A DNA stretch of 64,000 bases, taken from positions 36,706,750 through 36,770,749 of the forward strand of contig JAGTTD010000005.1 in the NCBI GenBank assembly GCA_018398585.1, given 5' to 3'. This DNA comes from Simmondsia chinensis. Its lineage: Eukaryota > Streptophyta > Magnoliopsida > Caryophyllales > Simmondsiaceae. The notes under the pieces are model-generated. The model was not told the DNA's origin. It worked only from the letters and a program-made list of their open reading frames with translations, and made no database searches. The first letter of the stretch is position 1. Every line of letters starts with the position of its first letter. This document shows positions 12,378 to 23,618 of the stretch, piece by piece. The translations under genes and the position numbers were made by a program.

Positions 12378-12705
12378 CTCATTTTTTTCTTTTTTTCTTT
12401 TATGGAAAAATAAAAGCTTTTATGACTTGTTTTTTAGTTTTTTTTTTTCATCTTTCATCTATTTTAAAACACCTATTCTGAAGTTTTCGGAATGAGATTT
12501 AGAGGATTGTAGAGAGGGTAAATTTCTCTATAATATATAGAAAGATATGCACTTGTACCCAGATCAAGTGTTTATCTAAAGTGGTAGCATGTTTTGATGT
12601 ACAACATGAAGTATGACAGTTGTATGTTACTTGTAACTCGTTTACTACAAACAATTCCTCAAGCCACCATTGGGTATTTAGGTTTCAACTTATCTTATTA
12701 CATGT

Positions 12706-13110
12706 AGAGATGGAAAACGAGCCGAATTCGAAAACTTTTAGCTCGACTAGGAGTCAGAAGTCGGTCAAAGTTTATCGTGCTTGAAAACTTTGGGCATAGG
12801 CTCAGCTTGTCGTAGGCTTAGGCACGGGTTTGCTTAGCTGAGTTTAAACCTAGCTTGGCAAGCTCCGATCAAAGCTTGCTTTGTTAGACTCGGACAAGCT
12901 CAATGTACACTCACTTAGGCTTGACTGGGTAAATTTGGCCTTATGAATAATTGTATTGAGATTTCTCATTTATTGGCTTAGAATCACGACCCTAAGAGCT
13001 CAAACTTTATCAGGATCAAGCTTGACTCATTAAGCATAATAGTCAGCTAAGGTCTATTCTAGCTCATAGCAAGCCGAGCCTAGCACTCTTGCAAGTTAGC
13101 TTGATTTGGT
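12706..13110. mobile_element. Decayed non-autonomous hAT element
   Basis: It starts with tagagatggaaaacgagcc, close to the hAT end motif, and continues with many ggctt/aagcc/gagcc phrases. The right end is worn and no target duplication was seen. Confidence 0.4.
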
Positions 13111-13208
13111 ACGTGATTATGATATTAGATTGAACCACGTCAATATTTTGAGTGTAAATTCACTAGATTATGATATTGATAGGTGTGAGTATGTTGGAGT
13201 ATAAAACC

Positions 13209-13429
13209 TATTAAGGAACCAACTTTCCTAAAAGTTTAAGCTGATGGGTGTACAGACCCACATCATTCCTTATGCTTAAATCACATTAATAATAGAAGTA
13301 GAGGCTGTTGGGATTCGAACTCGTGACATTTTGGTCAACAAGGCTTTGATACCGTGTCAAGGAACAAACTTTCCCAAAAGCTTAAGCTAATAGATGAAGA
13401 TCCATGATTGGTTTTATAAAACCATTAAT
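13209..13429 (-). mobile_element. Candidate TRIM (miniature LTR retrotransposon)
   Basis: Two direct repeats of about 80 bp (13209-13290 and 13355-13429) share the phrases aaggaac, aactttcc and taagct. Next to the right repeat the plus strand reads ggctttgatacc, the complement of a tRNA-Met primer-binding site (ggtatcaaagcc), which sets the minus orientation. The internal part is only about 64 bp and holds no coding frame. A good polypurine tract is not seen, so the call is tentative. Confidence 0.4.
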
Positions 13430-13599
13430 GTGCTCTAGCCTAACAAGTAAAATACTTGTTTCATATCATCTTTTGTGTAATTTTAGTTTTAAGAAATTAA
13501 AAGCAAATTTTGAAAACGACCTTTTCTGGGTTTTTGATTTCTATTTTCAATTTTCATTTAAATTAAGAAAAACTAAAAAAAAAATCCAATAACGGTACA

Positions 13600-13790
13600 A
13601 CTTCGTTATTGTCATTCCAGTGCTGCCTTGTAGTGCTTATTTGTTGTTTTCCTTTTTTTTTTTAGTCTCTATTTTTGTTTCTTTTTCCCGAGTTTATTCG
13701 GATTTTTTTAGGCCTCGCTTGTTCGAGTTACCTGTTATGTTTTGCCACTTTGTCGCTAATTATCGAAACAAGGATACAACTTCTTTTCTA
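13600..13790 (+). mobile_element. LINE 3' tail (family with 'gtcgctaatta' end)
   Basis: A T-rich segment including cccgagtttattcgg, taggcctc and cttgttcgagt ends in ttgtcgctaattat. The same series of phrases appears in reverse at 51590-51830, and its last part at 56690-56850, where poly(A) follows. This is what 5'-truncated copies of one LINE family look like. No ORF2 portion remains. Confidence 0.5.
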
Positions 13791-13805
13791 CAACCCAATT
13801 TTCAA

Positions 13806-14037
13806 AGCAATATTCCCAGTGCCCTAAGGGCTCCTGCCTAAGTAGGGTCTAAGGGAGTGGATGTACGCAGCCTTCCCCCTTCAAGGTACTACCCTGAAGA
13901 GAGGCTGTTTCCGAAAACCTCCAACCTGATGGGTGCAACACAAGGACTTCCCCGAAGGCCACCCATCTTGGTACTACTCACGCTTAACTTCGGAGTTCTA
14001 ATGGGATTCGGTGCTTGTATGTTGGTACCCTCTCAAA
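13806..14037 (-). mobile_element. 5S rRNA-headed SINE, copy A
   Basis: Read on the minus strand, the first part is 5S rRNA (caccg, aatcccattagaactccga, agttaagcgtg, then gggtg and the gtgttgcaccc end), with a 10-base gap in the middle of the promoter region. The second part is an Au-SINE-like tail (cagcctctcttcagggtagt and ggctgcgtacatccac). The flanks 13788-13805 and 14038-14055 match at 17 of 18 positions, a target-site duplication. The 5' end reads gagagggtaccaaca. Confidence 0.85.
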
Positions 14038-14326
14038 CTATAACCCAATTTTCAATTTCTCAAAAACCAAAAATTGCAAACGCAAAATGACACCAACCAC
14101 GCCCTATACTTTCGAATTGAAGGATGAAATTTCGTTCATTTGTTCATCCACAAATTAGGCAGTTATCACGCGATACACCCAGTTCATTCATCTCATGTTT
14201 TCGACTTACAAAATTAGACCCAACTTCGAGTATTGGACACACAAGATGAAGAAACTGAGAAACAGTTAGGTGAAGACACAGCAATCAAACAGTTAAGAAA
14301 AATAAATAGAAAGAAGGACCACAAAA

Positions 14327-14327
<1 letters not shown>

Positions 14328-14361
<34 letters not shown>
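14328..14361. repeat. (AAT)n microsatellite
   Basis: About eleven AAT units in a row (aataataataat...). Confidence 0.95.
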
Positions 14362-14363
<2 letters not shown>

Positions 14364-14549
14364 GAAAAGCAAAGAGGGCAATGAAATTGGATGGTCCAAA
14401 AGAAAGTTAAGTGGGCATTTTACAACAATGTGTACTAATGGGGCTGGCTGGCTGGCTAAGTTATGAGGAACTTGGCATGACCAATTTGTGGACTGTAGTG
14501 CCCCTCTTCCCCTGGACCACCCCCTTTCTTTTAGGATGTTTATCTGTTT

Positions 14550-14692
14550 GGATCCTAGACAGAACTTCTGTTTAGGGTAACACCTCAAAGAAGTAAGGTT
14601 GCGTACATCCCACTCCCCTCAGACCCAGCATATGCGGGAGCCCTTGAGGCACGGGGTTTTCTTTTTTTTTTTTTTTTTTTGTTGTTGTTGTT
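14550..14692 (+). mobile_element. SINE tail without 5S head, copy P
   Basis: The segment has the shared tail (ggttgcgtacatcccactcc, gcgggagcccttgaggcac) and ends in poly(T) then (TTG)4. The head is not 5S-like. No target duplication was identified. Confidence 0.6.
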
Positions 14693-14732
14693 GACTTTTG
14701 ATGCATTTTGTTCATCTATTTTAATGGGAAAT

Positions 14733-15212
14733 TATAATTGTCACTTAGGTATTCTATGATGGAATTGGATAAAATTTTGTAAGAATCGGATGAATTTTAT
14801 ACAAAAAATGTTCTTATAATACATGAATAGGATACTATATATATATATATAAGTTATTGCCAATATTTTCATCAAAAAAATTAAGCGAATTGTGACAGAA
14901 TATTCAACGAATATTAATGTAGACCACCTAAAAACTACTATGATTATGTGTCATTTTCACATTATTTGGCAAAAAATCATCCATTTCTAATAAAAATACT
15001 TATATGTTGTTGAAATCATGTTCAATTTTAGGATTTTCCAATGAAAATCTATGGAATTTTTGAATAAAGGGTATCTGATTAACAAAATTTTAAAACTTCA
15101 GGATACCTAAGTGATAAAATGTCTAAAACTCAGGGTACCTCATTGTATATATTGAAATGTCACAATACCTAAGTGATAAATGCTCAAACCTCAGGGCACC
15201 TATGTGATAATT
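14733..15212. mobile_element. MITE family D, copy 2
   Basis: The left end is gtcacttaggtattctatg and the right end carries the inverted phrases gatacctaagtgataaaatg and acctatgtgataatttt. It is the most legible copy of the family seen at 8105-8650. Confidence 0.65.
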
Positions 15213-15528
15213 TTCCTATTTTAATTTATCTTTTTTCAGCTTATTTATTTCAATAAGATCTATCTATTTAAACTTTTGTGTGTGGTTGTGCAACGCAGAA
15301 AAATCTTTTTTACATAATAAAATGTTTGAATACAAGTTTTAAAAAAACTTATCTATTATAATAAAAAAAAAATGACCCAATAATATAAATCAATTAATAA
15401 TAGTAAGTCAGAGAGAATTATTATAATAGCTGGTCATGGTAATGTAGAGTGGTGAGTATAGCAACCCATGGGCATAAAAGGAAGATAGTAGATGGAGATA
15501 GTGATAACAAGTAAAAATAGGTAATGAT

Positions 15529-16645
15529 TGTTAGAAAAATTATACAAGCTAAATCCAAATTAGTAGGAAAGTTATATCCCAATTGATAAATACCCAATCC
15601 CACATTGATAATTTAGAGGGTGTAGTTGGGTTTATAAGGGTGAGTGTTCTTAACCTATTTGATTTAAGTCTTGGGTGAGGAATGGTGGGAACCACACGCG
15701 CACCGCCCCCCGTGCTGTGCTCGGGCGAGGGTGTGGGTGATCTTTTTCTAATGGGTATATTTGCTTTACTAAAATTTATGACAACTAGCTGTTGGGCCCG
15801 ATCTTAATGCCCAACGAACGTTACTAGCCATTTGGGCCTGCACTTAATATGCCCACAGACGTTACTAGCCGTTTGGGCCTCTTGTTAATTGCAACATTTA
15901 TACTAGTCCAATTTTAAGATTGTATAATTAAGGGAGTTCTATCCAAGGTTGATAATAAAAAATAAAAAAAAAACCCCGCTTTATACCTCCTAATTCTCTC
16001 TCTCTCTTGTTTTCTTCTTCACGACTTGGGCAAAGTTCGAGGTGTTCCTAACCGGCAATTAACGAGTGCACGTTAGAAGTCGAATCGTGTTAATCCTGGA
16101 GGACGGCCGCCGGTTATACTGTACGCACCGAAGCAACGGCGAAATCGTCTTTTAGGACAGTGGCATTTACCACGGCATGATGTCATCGTTTTGTAAGATC
16201 TTTCTAATTACTTTCTCTTCTGACATTCTAATCGATTTCTCCACTTTCTGATATTAATTATTTGATTGTTGGGTTCTGGTAATTTCGCTATTTTTTGCTA
16301 ATTTTTCTTTCACTGTATTTTTTACTAAATATTATTGCATTTTTGTTGCATTCTTTACTGAAATTCGCTGCTGCATTTTACTAAAATTTACTGTTTTTTA
16401 CTGCTTCTTCTTGCTAAATTTTTGTTGCATAATACTACTGGGTTTTTTATTGAAATTCGGTATATATTGCACTACTTAAGTTACAGTAACTTGCAGATTA
16501 ACTTTATTGTCTTTCCACAATAATTCTGGGCTGTAATTTTGCTATATTTTTAGTCGTATTATTGTAGTACATCACATTGTATTTTCCAGCATTTTTCGCA
16601 GTACTATTATAGTATTTTCAGTTGTACGCGATAATATTTCCAACA
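15529..16645 (+). mobile_element. Solo LTR (copia-like) with 5-bp target duplication
   Basis: The segment begins TGTTAGAA and ends CCAACA, and both sides carry atgat (15524-15528 and 16646-16650). Near its start it has the wording common in plant copia LTRs: cccacattgataatttagag, then gttgggtttataagg and gagtgttcttaacc. No internal region or second LTR is present, so it fits a solo LTR left by recombination. The orientation was taken from the TG...CA order and the promoter-like text. Confidence 0.7.
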
Positions 16646-16650
16646 ATGAT

Positions 16651-17733
16651 GATGAATATTTAATGTTAATATAGTCTTTTTCAGACATATTTCTAAAATA
16701 AGTTATGAAAAAAACTAATTTTATATATTTTTCTGCTTAGTTATAAAATTATTTTTTCATCTTTCTATTAAGATGTGAAAAAAATATAAAAGATCTTTTC
16801 TATCAACCAAATATAAGCCTTACAGTCAACTAGATCTTTTTTATAGCTTTAAGCTGTTAAAAAGCTGAATCAAACACAACCTTAGATATCTCGAAATATA
16901 GGTGTTATGAAATTTCAATTTACGATGATGTATTATGAGGTTTAATAATAATCAGGCTAATGAAGTACACTAAAATTTAAAAGTTTTATCTTATAGGTAC
17001 CATCTCCCAAACTCTGTTGTGACGGGAGCCTCTATGAGACACTACAGTGTTATCGTTATATACATTATTCTAATAATATATACGTATTCTACATCAAAAC
17101 CTGGCATTCAATTTTTCTAAAAAGAAGTTAAAAAAAAAAAAAAAGGAATGACAAATGTTAAAGATGACCTGGATGTCATTTGAGTAAATAGTTCTTTCCA
17201 AAAGCTACTTTTCAAAGTATTTTGTCTTTTAGTGTTATTTCAGGCACTGGCTCTAAATATACTTTTATGGCCAAAATTGACGTTATGTCAATTGTATAAA
17301 TATTAAATTGACATAATTAAAAATATAAAGACTAAATTAATATAACATATGGATGTTTATATAGACAACAGTTTAAGATAATTTCTAGGTAGCTACAGCA
17401 TTATAAGTTGTATGCATGGGCGGTTGGTTGCGGTGCAGTGAGAGAGAAGAGAGAGAGAGGGACGAGAGAGATTGGTGCCCACGCACCTGATCTCCCGCCA
17501 TGCATGGGCCGGTCAAATATGGATTGCCGAGCCGGCCGCTAAGTCAAACATTATAGATTAAATTAATATTTTTTATTTTATATATATATATGTACGTATA
17601 TAAATATATGTATATGTGTATGTATGAATAAATATATATTTTTGAATGTATGAATAAATATATATTTTTGAATATAACTTATCTAATAATATACAAGTTG
17701 TTTAAAACGGTGTTGACTGTTTTTCAAAATATA
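16651..17733. other. Intergenic, with a MITE M fragment and short tandem repeats
   Basis: No gene seen. A worn arm of MITE family M lies at 17270-17375 (attaaattgacataatt and similar). A 26-bp unit is repeated twice at 17620-17685 (tgtatgaataaatatatatt core). A GA-rich run lies at 17440-17475. Confidence 0.5.
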
Positions 17734-18295
17734 TGTTAGGTTTACGTTTCAAATTACTTGTTTTAGGTTTATGGGATTGCCATAGGGTCACCGGTCGATT
17801 AGGTGATTTAAGAAAATTTTTGGTATTTTTGGGCCGTAAGAGGGCCAATCGATCAACCCGTTCCGATCGATTGGGCCCTCCCAAACCTACGCCTGTAAAT
17901 TAGGACATAGGGTTTACATCAAGGTATCCAATCAAAAAGCGTGAGGCGCCGCCATTGAGAGTAAAAGAGGTAATTTTGTAATTCCTCTAAGATATTCGAG
18001 TGCTACGAGAGTTAAGAGAAAGTGATTGTAATTCTTTCATAGATCTCGTTCGGAGGAAGCGTCATTGTAATTCTTCCGTTTAGTATCGATAAAGAATCCC
18101 CATCTCTGCCTGTGATTTTCTCCCCTCTTGATTGTAGAGAGGTTTCCACGTAAATATTGTGTGTTCGTGTTTGTTCTTTCTTTCTCCACATATTTGTTTA
18201 CTTTTCGTTTGTGTGAGTCGTATTATTTGAATCGAATCAAGTGATTAGGGTTTACGCTTCCGCATCAAGATTTCCCTAACAAATTGGTATCAAAG
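17734..18295 (+). mobile_element. Orphan copia-type LTR with primer-binding site
   Basis: A candidate LTR (17734-18281) begins TGTTAGG and ends CTAACA. After three bases comes ttggtatcaaag, a tRNA-Met primer-binding site. The LTR has phrases typical of its class, such as gtagagaggtttccacgtaa and gattagggttt. About 290 bases of internal leader follow, with a repeated aagagaaaatttatattcct; copia element 2 lies next to it. No gag or pol of this element is visible. Confidence 0.5.
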
Positions 18296-18585
18296 TATAT
18301 CAGTTTATTCCAGTTTTTTCGTACAATAATTTAAAATAATCTAAGAAAGAAAATTATATTCCTTTTGTGATAATTAATAAAAAAGAAAGAAACCTTCAAA
18401 CGGTACAAAAAAAATTTATTAATGAAGAGAAAATTTATATTCCTTTTTTAATTAGAGAAAAAAAGAATCCTTTAAATGGTAGAAAAGTTTATCAGCAAAG
18501 AGAAAATTTATATTCCTTTATCAAAACTAAAATGGCTAAATGAAATATAGGATTCTGAAAGTATGTAAGAGTATTAGTTCTAGTT

Positions 18586-18746
18586 TGTGAAGCAATGCAA
18601 TTGATGATGAAATAAAGTGAAGAGTACATGCTCTATATATAGAGCTACAAGACATGACAAAGTACTAGAGTGCCCTTACCTCCTTACATATGGGGGGAGG
18701 GTAAGGGAGTCAATGTACTAAACCCTAGAAGTACTATACTCTAATA
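18586..18746 (-). repeat. 3' LTR of copia element 2
   Basis: The 161-bp LTR begins tgtgaagcaatg and ends ctctaata on the plus strand. A polypurine tract (complement of ccccctcaatctgagg, 18750-18766) adjoins it. Confidence 0.95.
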
Positions 18747-18753
18747 GGCCCCC

Positions 18754-21700
18754 TCAATCTGAGGGGGGAGCAGCCACGTGAAGATTGGATTTGTGGTAGT
18801 GGAACAGGGTTGGACCGAGACCTTTGGTGAAGATGTCCGCAACTTGACGACAGGTAAGGGTGTAACGAACTTGGAGATCACCCTTGAGGACCTTTTCCCG
18901 GACATAGTGAAAATCAACATCAACATGTTTGGATCGATCATTTGAGATAGGATTGGCAGCCAGGTATGATGCAGAGACATTATCGCAGTAGATGACAACG
19001 GAGCCGGTGTGCCGAAGGCCTAAGTCACGCATGAGGTAGCGAACCCAGTCTGCTTCAGCAGCTGCCTGTGAGACGGCCCGATATTCGAATTCAATGGAAG
19101 ATTTGGAGACCGTGGCTTGTTTCTTAGCACTCCAGGAGATCAGGTTGGGGCCAAGGAACAAGGCGTAACCAGTGGTGGAACGACGCGTGTCAGGACAGCC
19201 ACCCCAATCAGCATCAGCATAGACAGCAACAGAGGTGCAGATACCCGGAAGGATGGTGAGCCCATGATCATGGGTGCTTTTGAGGTACCGAAGGATCCGC
19301 ATAACAACCTGCTAGTGACTAGTTCTGGGAGCATGCATAAACTGAGAAACAAGATTAACAGCATAACAAATATCAGGACGGGTCATGGTGAGATATTGGA
19401 GAACGCCGACGGCACTTCTGTATTCTGTGGGGTCAGAGAGGAGGTCACCATCGGTTAGGGAAAGATGGGTGCGAGGGGGTAAGGGGGTTTTGATGGGTTT
19501 TGCATCTTGCATATTGAGTTTGGTGAGAAGATCAATGGTGTAACGATGTTGAGATAGAAAGAGGGAAGACAGAGTTCAGCGCGCCTCAATATCGAGGAAG
19601 TAGTGTAGGGGACCAAGGTTTTTCATAGCAAATTGAGAGGAGAGGGTGTCAACAAGAGTGTCGAGGGACTGGGTGTTAGAGCCGGTTAAGATGATGTCAT
19701 CAACATATGGTAGTAAGCAAGTGATGTTGTTGGGGTGCGAAGTAAAAAAAGAGAGGGATCAGCACGACAACAAGTGAATCCTAAGGTGTAGAGAAAGGTA
19801 CTGAAGCGTTGGAACCAAGCTCGGGGAGCTTGTTTGAGGCCATAGAGGGCTTTGCGTAGGCGACATACATGGTTGGGAAATTTGGGATGAATAAAGCCTT
19901 GCGGTTGCTTCATGTATACTTCTTCCTTTAGGTGGCCATGTAAAAACGCATTTTTAACATCAAGTTGCTTGATGGACCACTTGTGAGTGATAGCAAGTGT
20001 AAGGATGAAGCGGATGGTAGGAGGTTTGACAACCGGACTAAAGGTTCCCTTGAAATCAATGCCTTCACGTTGGTGAAAACCTTGAGCCACAAGGCGAGCC
20101 TTGAATCGATCAACGGAGCCATCCGCTTTATACTTAACTCGATATTTCCAAGTGCTACCGACAATGTTGTTAGTTGGGTGCAGGGGGACGAGGTCCCATG
20201 TGTGATTATGAAGTAAGGCGTTAAATTCATCAGCCATGGCTGCTTGCCATTGTGGATTTTTGACTGCCTGAGAGTAACACGTGGGTTCCTGTATGACTGT
20301 TATGAAAGAGAGAGATAAGGGATATTTTGTCTTTCGAATACTATCCTTGAGACGAGTTCACATGGGGTGCACGTTGGTTGGCAGATTCATGGGGCTAGGG
20401 TCAATGGGAGACTTGACTCTGTCGTGGGAGGAGGGAGGAGCAGCAGCCGAAGCTGCCGGTGGTGGGGGAGAGGTGGGCTGGTCAGTGGGGGGTCGGGCAA
20501 GATCTTCGTGGGAGACCGTGGGTGTAATGGTGGGGTTGGGTGGACTCCAAGGGGAGGGAATAGGGGTGGAGGCCACCGCAGGTGGGGCAGGGGCCGAGGA
20601 GGGCTCGAGGGGGGCAGGGGCCGGTAGTGGCGGAGCTCCGGGAGTGATAGCGATTATGAGAAGAAGGTCGACTATACTCGCGGTTGAGCCCAGTGGAGTG
20701 ATATGTGTAGGGTTGACTAGTTCTGGGTAGGGGAAGCTAGTTTCATTGAACGTGACATGCCTGTTTATGTAGACTTTACCCGTTTGAGGATCTAAGCACC
20801 TATAGCCTTTATGGCGAGCAGCATAGCCTATAAAAATGCATGGTATAGAGCGAGGTGCAAGTTTGTGTGGTGCACGAGGTGTGAGATTTGGAAAGCATGC
20901 ACAACCGAATATGCAAAAATCGGAGTAGTTTGGTTGTTGTTTAAACAGTTTTTCAAACGGGGATAAGTTATTAAGCACAGGGGTAGGAAGGCGGTTAATA
21001 ATAAAGCATGTTGTACAGGCAGCGTCATCCCAATGTGAGTAAGGTAACCGGGCTTGAATAAGTAAAGTCCGAGCCATGCCTATTACGTGTTGGTGCTTTC
21101 ATTCCGCCACCCCATTTTGTTGTGGGGTATCAGGATAAGAAAGACGAAAGTGTATGCCATGTTGTCGGCATAGGTTGTTCATACGACGGTGATCAAATTC
21201 ACGGCCACTATCACTTTGAAAAATTTTGATTTTCGTGGAAAATTGGTTTTCAACTAGTGCTTTAAATGTGACAAAGATATCAAATACTTCGGATTTATGT
21301 TGCATAGGGTATAACCATGTAAAGCGAGTAAAATCGTCAATAAAGTTAACATAGTATTTGTAACAGGAGTTTGACGCTACAGGAGATTGCCATACATCCG
21401 AATGAATTAAATGCAAAGGCGAAGAAGCTAAATGTAAAACACGTTGAAAGGGAAGTCGGTGAGACTTTCCTAAGTTACTTCCCTAAGTTACAATGTTGAC
21501 AAAAATCGGTAAAACGAGAACGAGGAATCAGTTTTCGAGAACAAAGAACATTTAACATAGGTTGCCCGAGATGCCCTAACCGTTGATGCCATAGGTTTCC
21601 AGAAAGAGTTTGTGCCATGAGACCGGTGTAGTGGGGTGAGAGATTGTAAAGTGGCCCATTACTGCGAACTCGAAGCAGAGGGATCCCCGTAGCCTTGTCC

Positions 21701-23158
21701 TTGACAGAGAAAAATTCAGAGTCAAATTCAATAGTGCATGAGTTATCTTGACATAATTGTTTTATGGATAATAAATTATGGGTGAGTTTGGGAACCAACA
21801 TAACATTGTTAAGTTGAAGAGGACGCATTTGAGTTTGTAAGGTAGTGGAACCAATATGACTAACAGGTAGTAAAGCACCGTTCCCAACTAAAACTTGTTT
21901 TTGACCACTGTAAGGAAGAGTAGTGTGAAGCATACCAGAGTTGGGTGTCATGTGATTGGTTGCGCCAGAGTCAGGATACCAATTGTAGTCTTGAGATTCA
22001 GTGATGGACATAGTAGCAAGAGAATGCGAAGGATCTGGAAAGGATACATGATCAAAGCGGTGATAACATGATGCAGCACTGTGCCCAGGCTTATGACAGA
22101 TTTGGCAGGATACCGGTGCAGGGCCGAGAATTCCAGGTGTGGGCGGGCGTGCCTGTGGTGGGTTGGGGTTGTTGGGTCCTGTGTTATGCTGTTGATTTTG
22201 GCCCCCAGAGCGGCCCCCTCGATTGCCACGGCGATCGTTGTTACGACATTTACTTCGACCACGACCCCCACGACCAGAGTATGACCCTTGGGTACTTGTA
22301 TTTGAAGCAACTAAAGCATGCTGTGGGTCAGTGGTGGTGCGGCCCTGGTATCGGCTTTGGGCACTTTCTTCATTAAGCAAGTCAGTTTTTAATCTTTCAA
22401 AAGCAGGGGTTGGAGTGGTTTGGTGAGTTAAAGTAGCAAAAGCAGCATATTCAATAGGAAGCCCATAAAGGGCGTAATGTACTAGTTCTCGATTGGAAAT
22501 TGGGGAGTCTATAGCAGGTAGATCATCAACGACGGATTTTAGTTCCGAAAGGTATTGTTGCATTATTTTGCCATCTTTCTTTAAGTTGATTAGTTGGGAC
22601 CTCAGATCATATTCCTTGGCCAGCGAGTGGTCTCGGAATCGTTTGACAAGGGCATCCCACATGGCTTTTGATGTGGGTTGTCGAACAGTATCGTTTAAGA
22701 GAGAGCGAGAGAGGGTTGCAGGAATACAAGATCTGAGACTTTGGTCAGTACGGACCCAATTTAAATAGTCCGGGTTGGGGATGGAGGAGCCAGCACTGTT
22801 TAATATATGAGTTGGGGGACAGGGGGAACGAACCATCAATGTAACCCATGAGTTGATGGGATACTAAAAGCATGTAAAATTGTTCTCTTCAGGTGGTATA
22901 ATCAGTAGCATTTTCAAGTTTTATCGTTATTATACTGGAGATATTAGAAAGGGAAAGTAATAAAGGTTGATTTGTAGTATGAGTTAGGTTAGGGTTTAAA
23001 AGAGGGGTTGTGGGGAGGTGAACACCAAGGGGTGCTGGCTGGTCAGACGCAGCGGCAGCGGGTCCCCACCCATGTGAAGCACCGGCATAGGGAGAGCCGG
23101 GTTCGGCCGGAACAGGGGCGGCCGGCGCTGGGACCGTTTGGGGGGAAGGGGCTGCCAT
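18754..23158 (-). pseudogene. gag-pol of copia element 2, broken
   Basis: The start is the ATG at 23158 (MAAPSPQT). Gag runs to a TGA at 22889-22891 that replaces a conserved Trp, then shifts frame near 22835. The frame 22839-21475 holds gag (KRFRDHSLAKE), the zinc knuckle CQICHKPGHSAASC, the protease motif DSGATNHM and the gag-pre-integrase motif LWHQRLGHLGQ. A 13-bp tandem duplication near 21470 breaks the reading after CQHCNLGK. The integrase core follows at 21416-21099 (HSDVW, SDSGREFD), with a TGA after NGVAE. Reverse transcriptase is at 20237-19686 (LYGLKQAPRAWF), with a frameshift just before the YVDD site. RNase H lies at 19302-18754 (AYADADWG, CDNVSASYL, TKGL). Several stops fit decay of CGA or TGG codons. 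The domain order GAG-PR-IN-RT-RH defines copia. Confidence 0.95.
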
Positions 23159-23315
23159 AGATCTTAAGTAAAAGAAACAGAGAAAAAATTGAAGAGAGAA
23201 GAAGAAAATTGATGCGAAAAAATAAAAAATAAAAAATAATAACCAATTGAGAACTAGTACTTTAGACCGGAAAAGAAAATTAAAGAGAAGAGAGAAGAGG
23301 AGAGTCTCTTTGAGA

Positions 23316-23329
23316 GGCTCTTGATACCA
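23316..23329 (-). promoter_or_regulatory. Primer-binding site of copia element 2
   Basis: On the minus strand it reads tggtatcaagagcc, complementary to the 3' end of initiator tRNA-Met, directly after the 5' LTR. Confidence 0.9.
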
Positions 23330-23490
23330 TGTGAAGCAATGCAATTGATGATAAAATAAAGTGAAGAGTAAATGCTCTATATATAGAGCTACAAGATATG
23401 ACAAAGTACTAGAGTGCCTTTACCTCCTTATATATGGGGGGAGGGTAAGGAAGGCCATGTAATAAACCCTAGAAGTACTATACTTTAATA
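23330..23490 (-). repeat. 5' LTR of copia element 2
   Basis: The 161-bp LTR pairs with 18586-18746. It contains a ctctatatatagagct palindrome that includes a TATA-like core (23371-23386), a possible promoter of the element. Confidence 0.95.
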
Positions 23491-23618
23491 TAGTTCTTAT
23501 TTTATTTTCATAATAATTTATATAAAAATGGATTTACCGATATATTATCCCGTAACGTTCATAACGTATTCCTTGATTCTACCAATGAGGTATTTATTCG
23601 GTAATTACAATACTATAA

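Larger units (their letters stand above)
18586..23490 (-). mobile_element. Ty1/copia LTR retrotransposon, complete but inactivated (element 2)
   Basis: This is a 4.9-kb copia element on the minus strand. Its 161-bp LTRs (23330-23490 as the 5' LTR, 18586-18746 as the 3' LTR) differ at about 10 positions (roughly 6 percent by eye). The flanks tagtt (18581-18585) and tagtt (23491-23495) are a perfect 5-bp target duplication. The primer-binding site and polypurine tract are intact. The coding region keeps all domains but has at least five stops, two frameshifts and a 13-bp duplication. The lower LTR divergence makes it younger than element 1. Confidence 0.96.

Noticed and set aside
13404..13841. 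Hydrophobic small frames
   Set aside because: They are produced by T-rich LINE tail and MITE sequence; no signal peptide pattern or splice context supports a gene.
20281..20730. Plus-strand glycine-rich frame within copia element 2
   Set aside because: It is the antisense shadow of the proline-rich spacer between integrase and reverse transcriptase.
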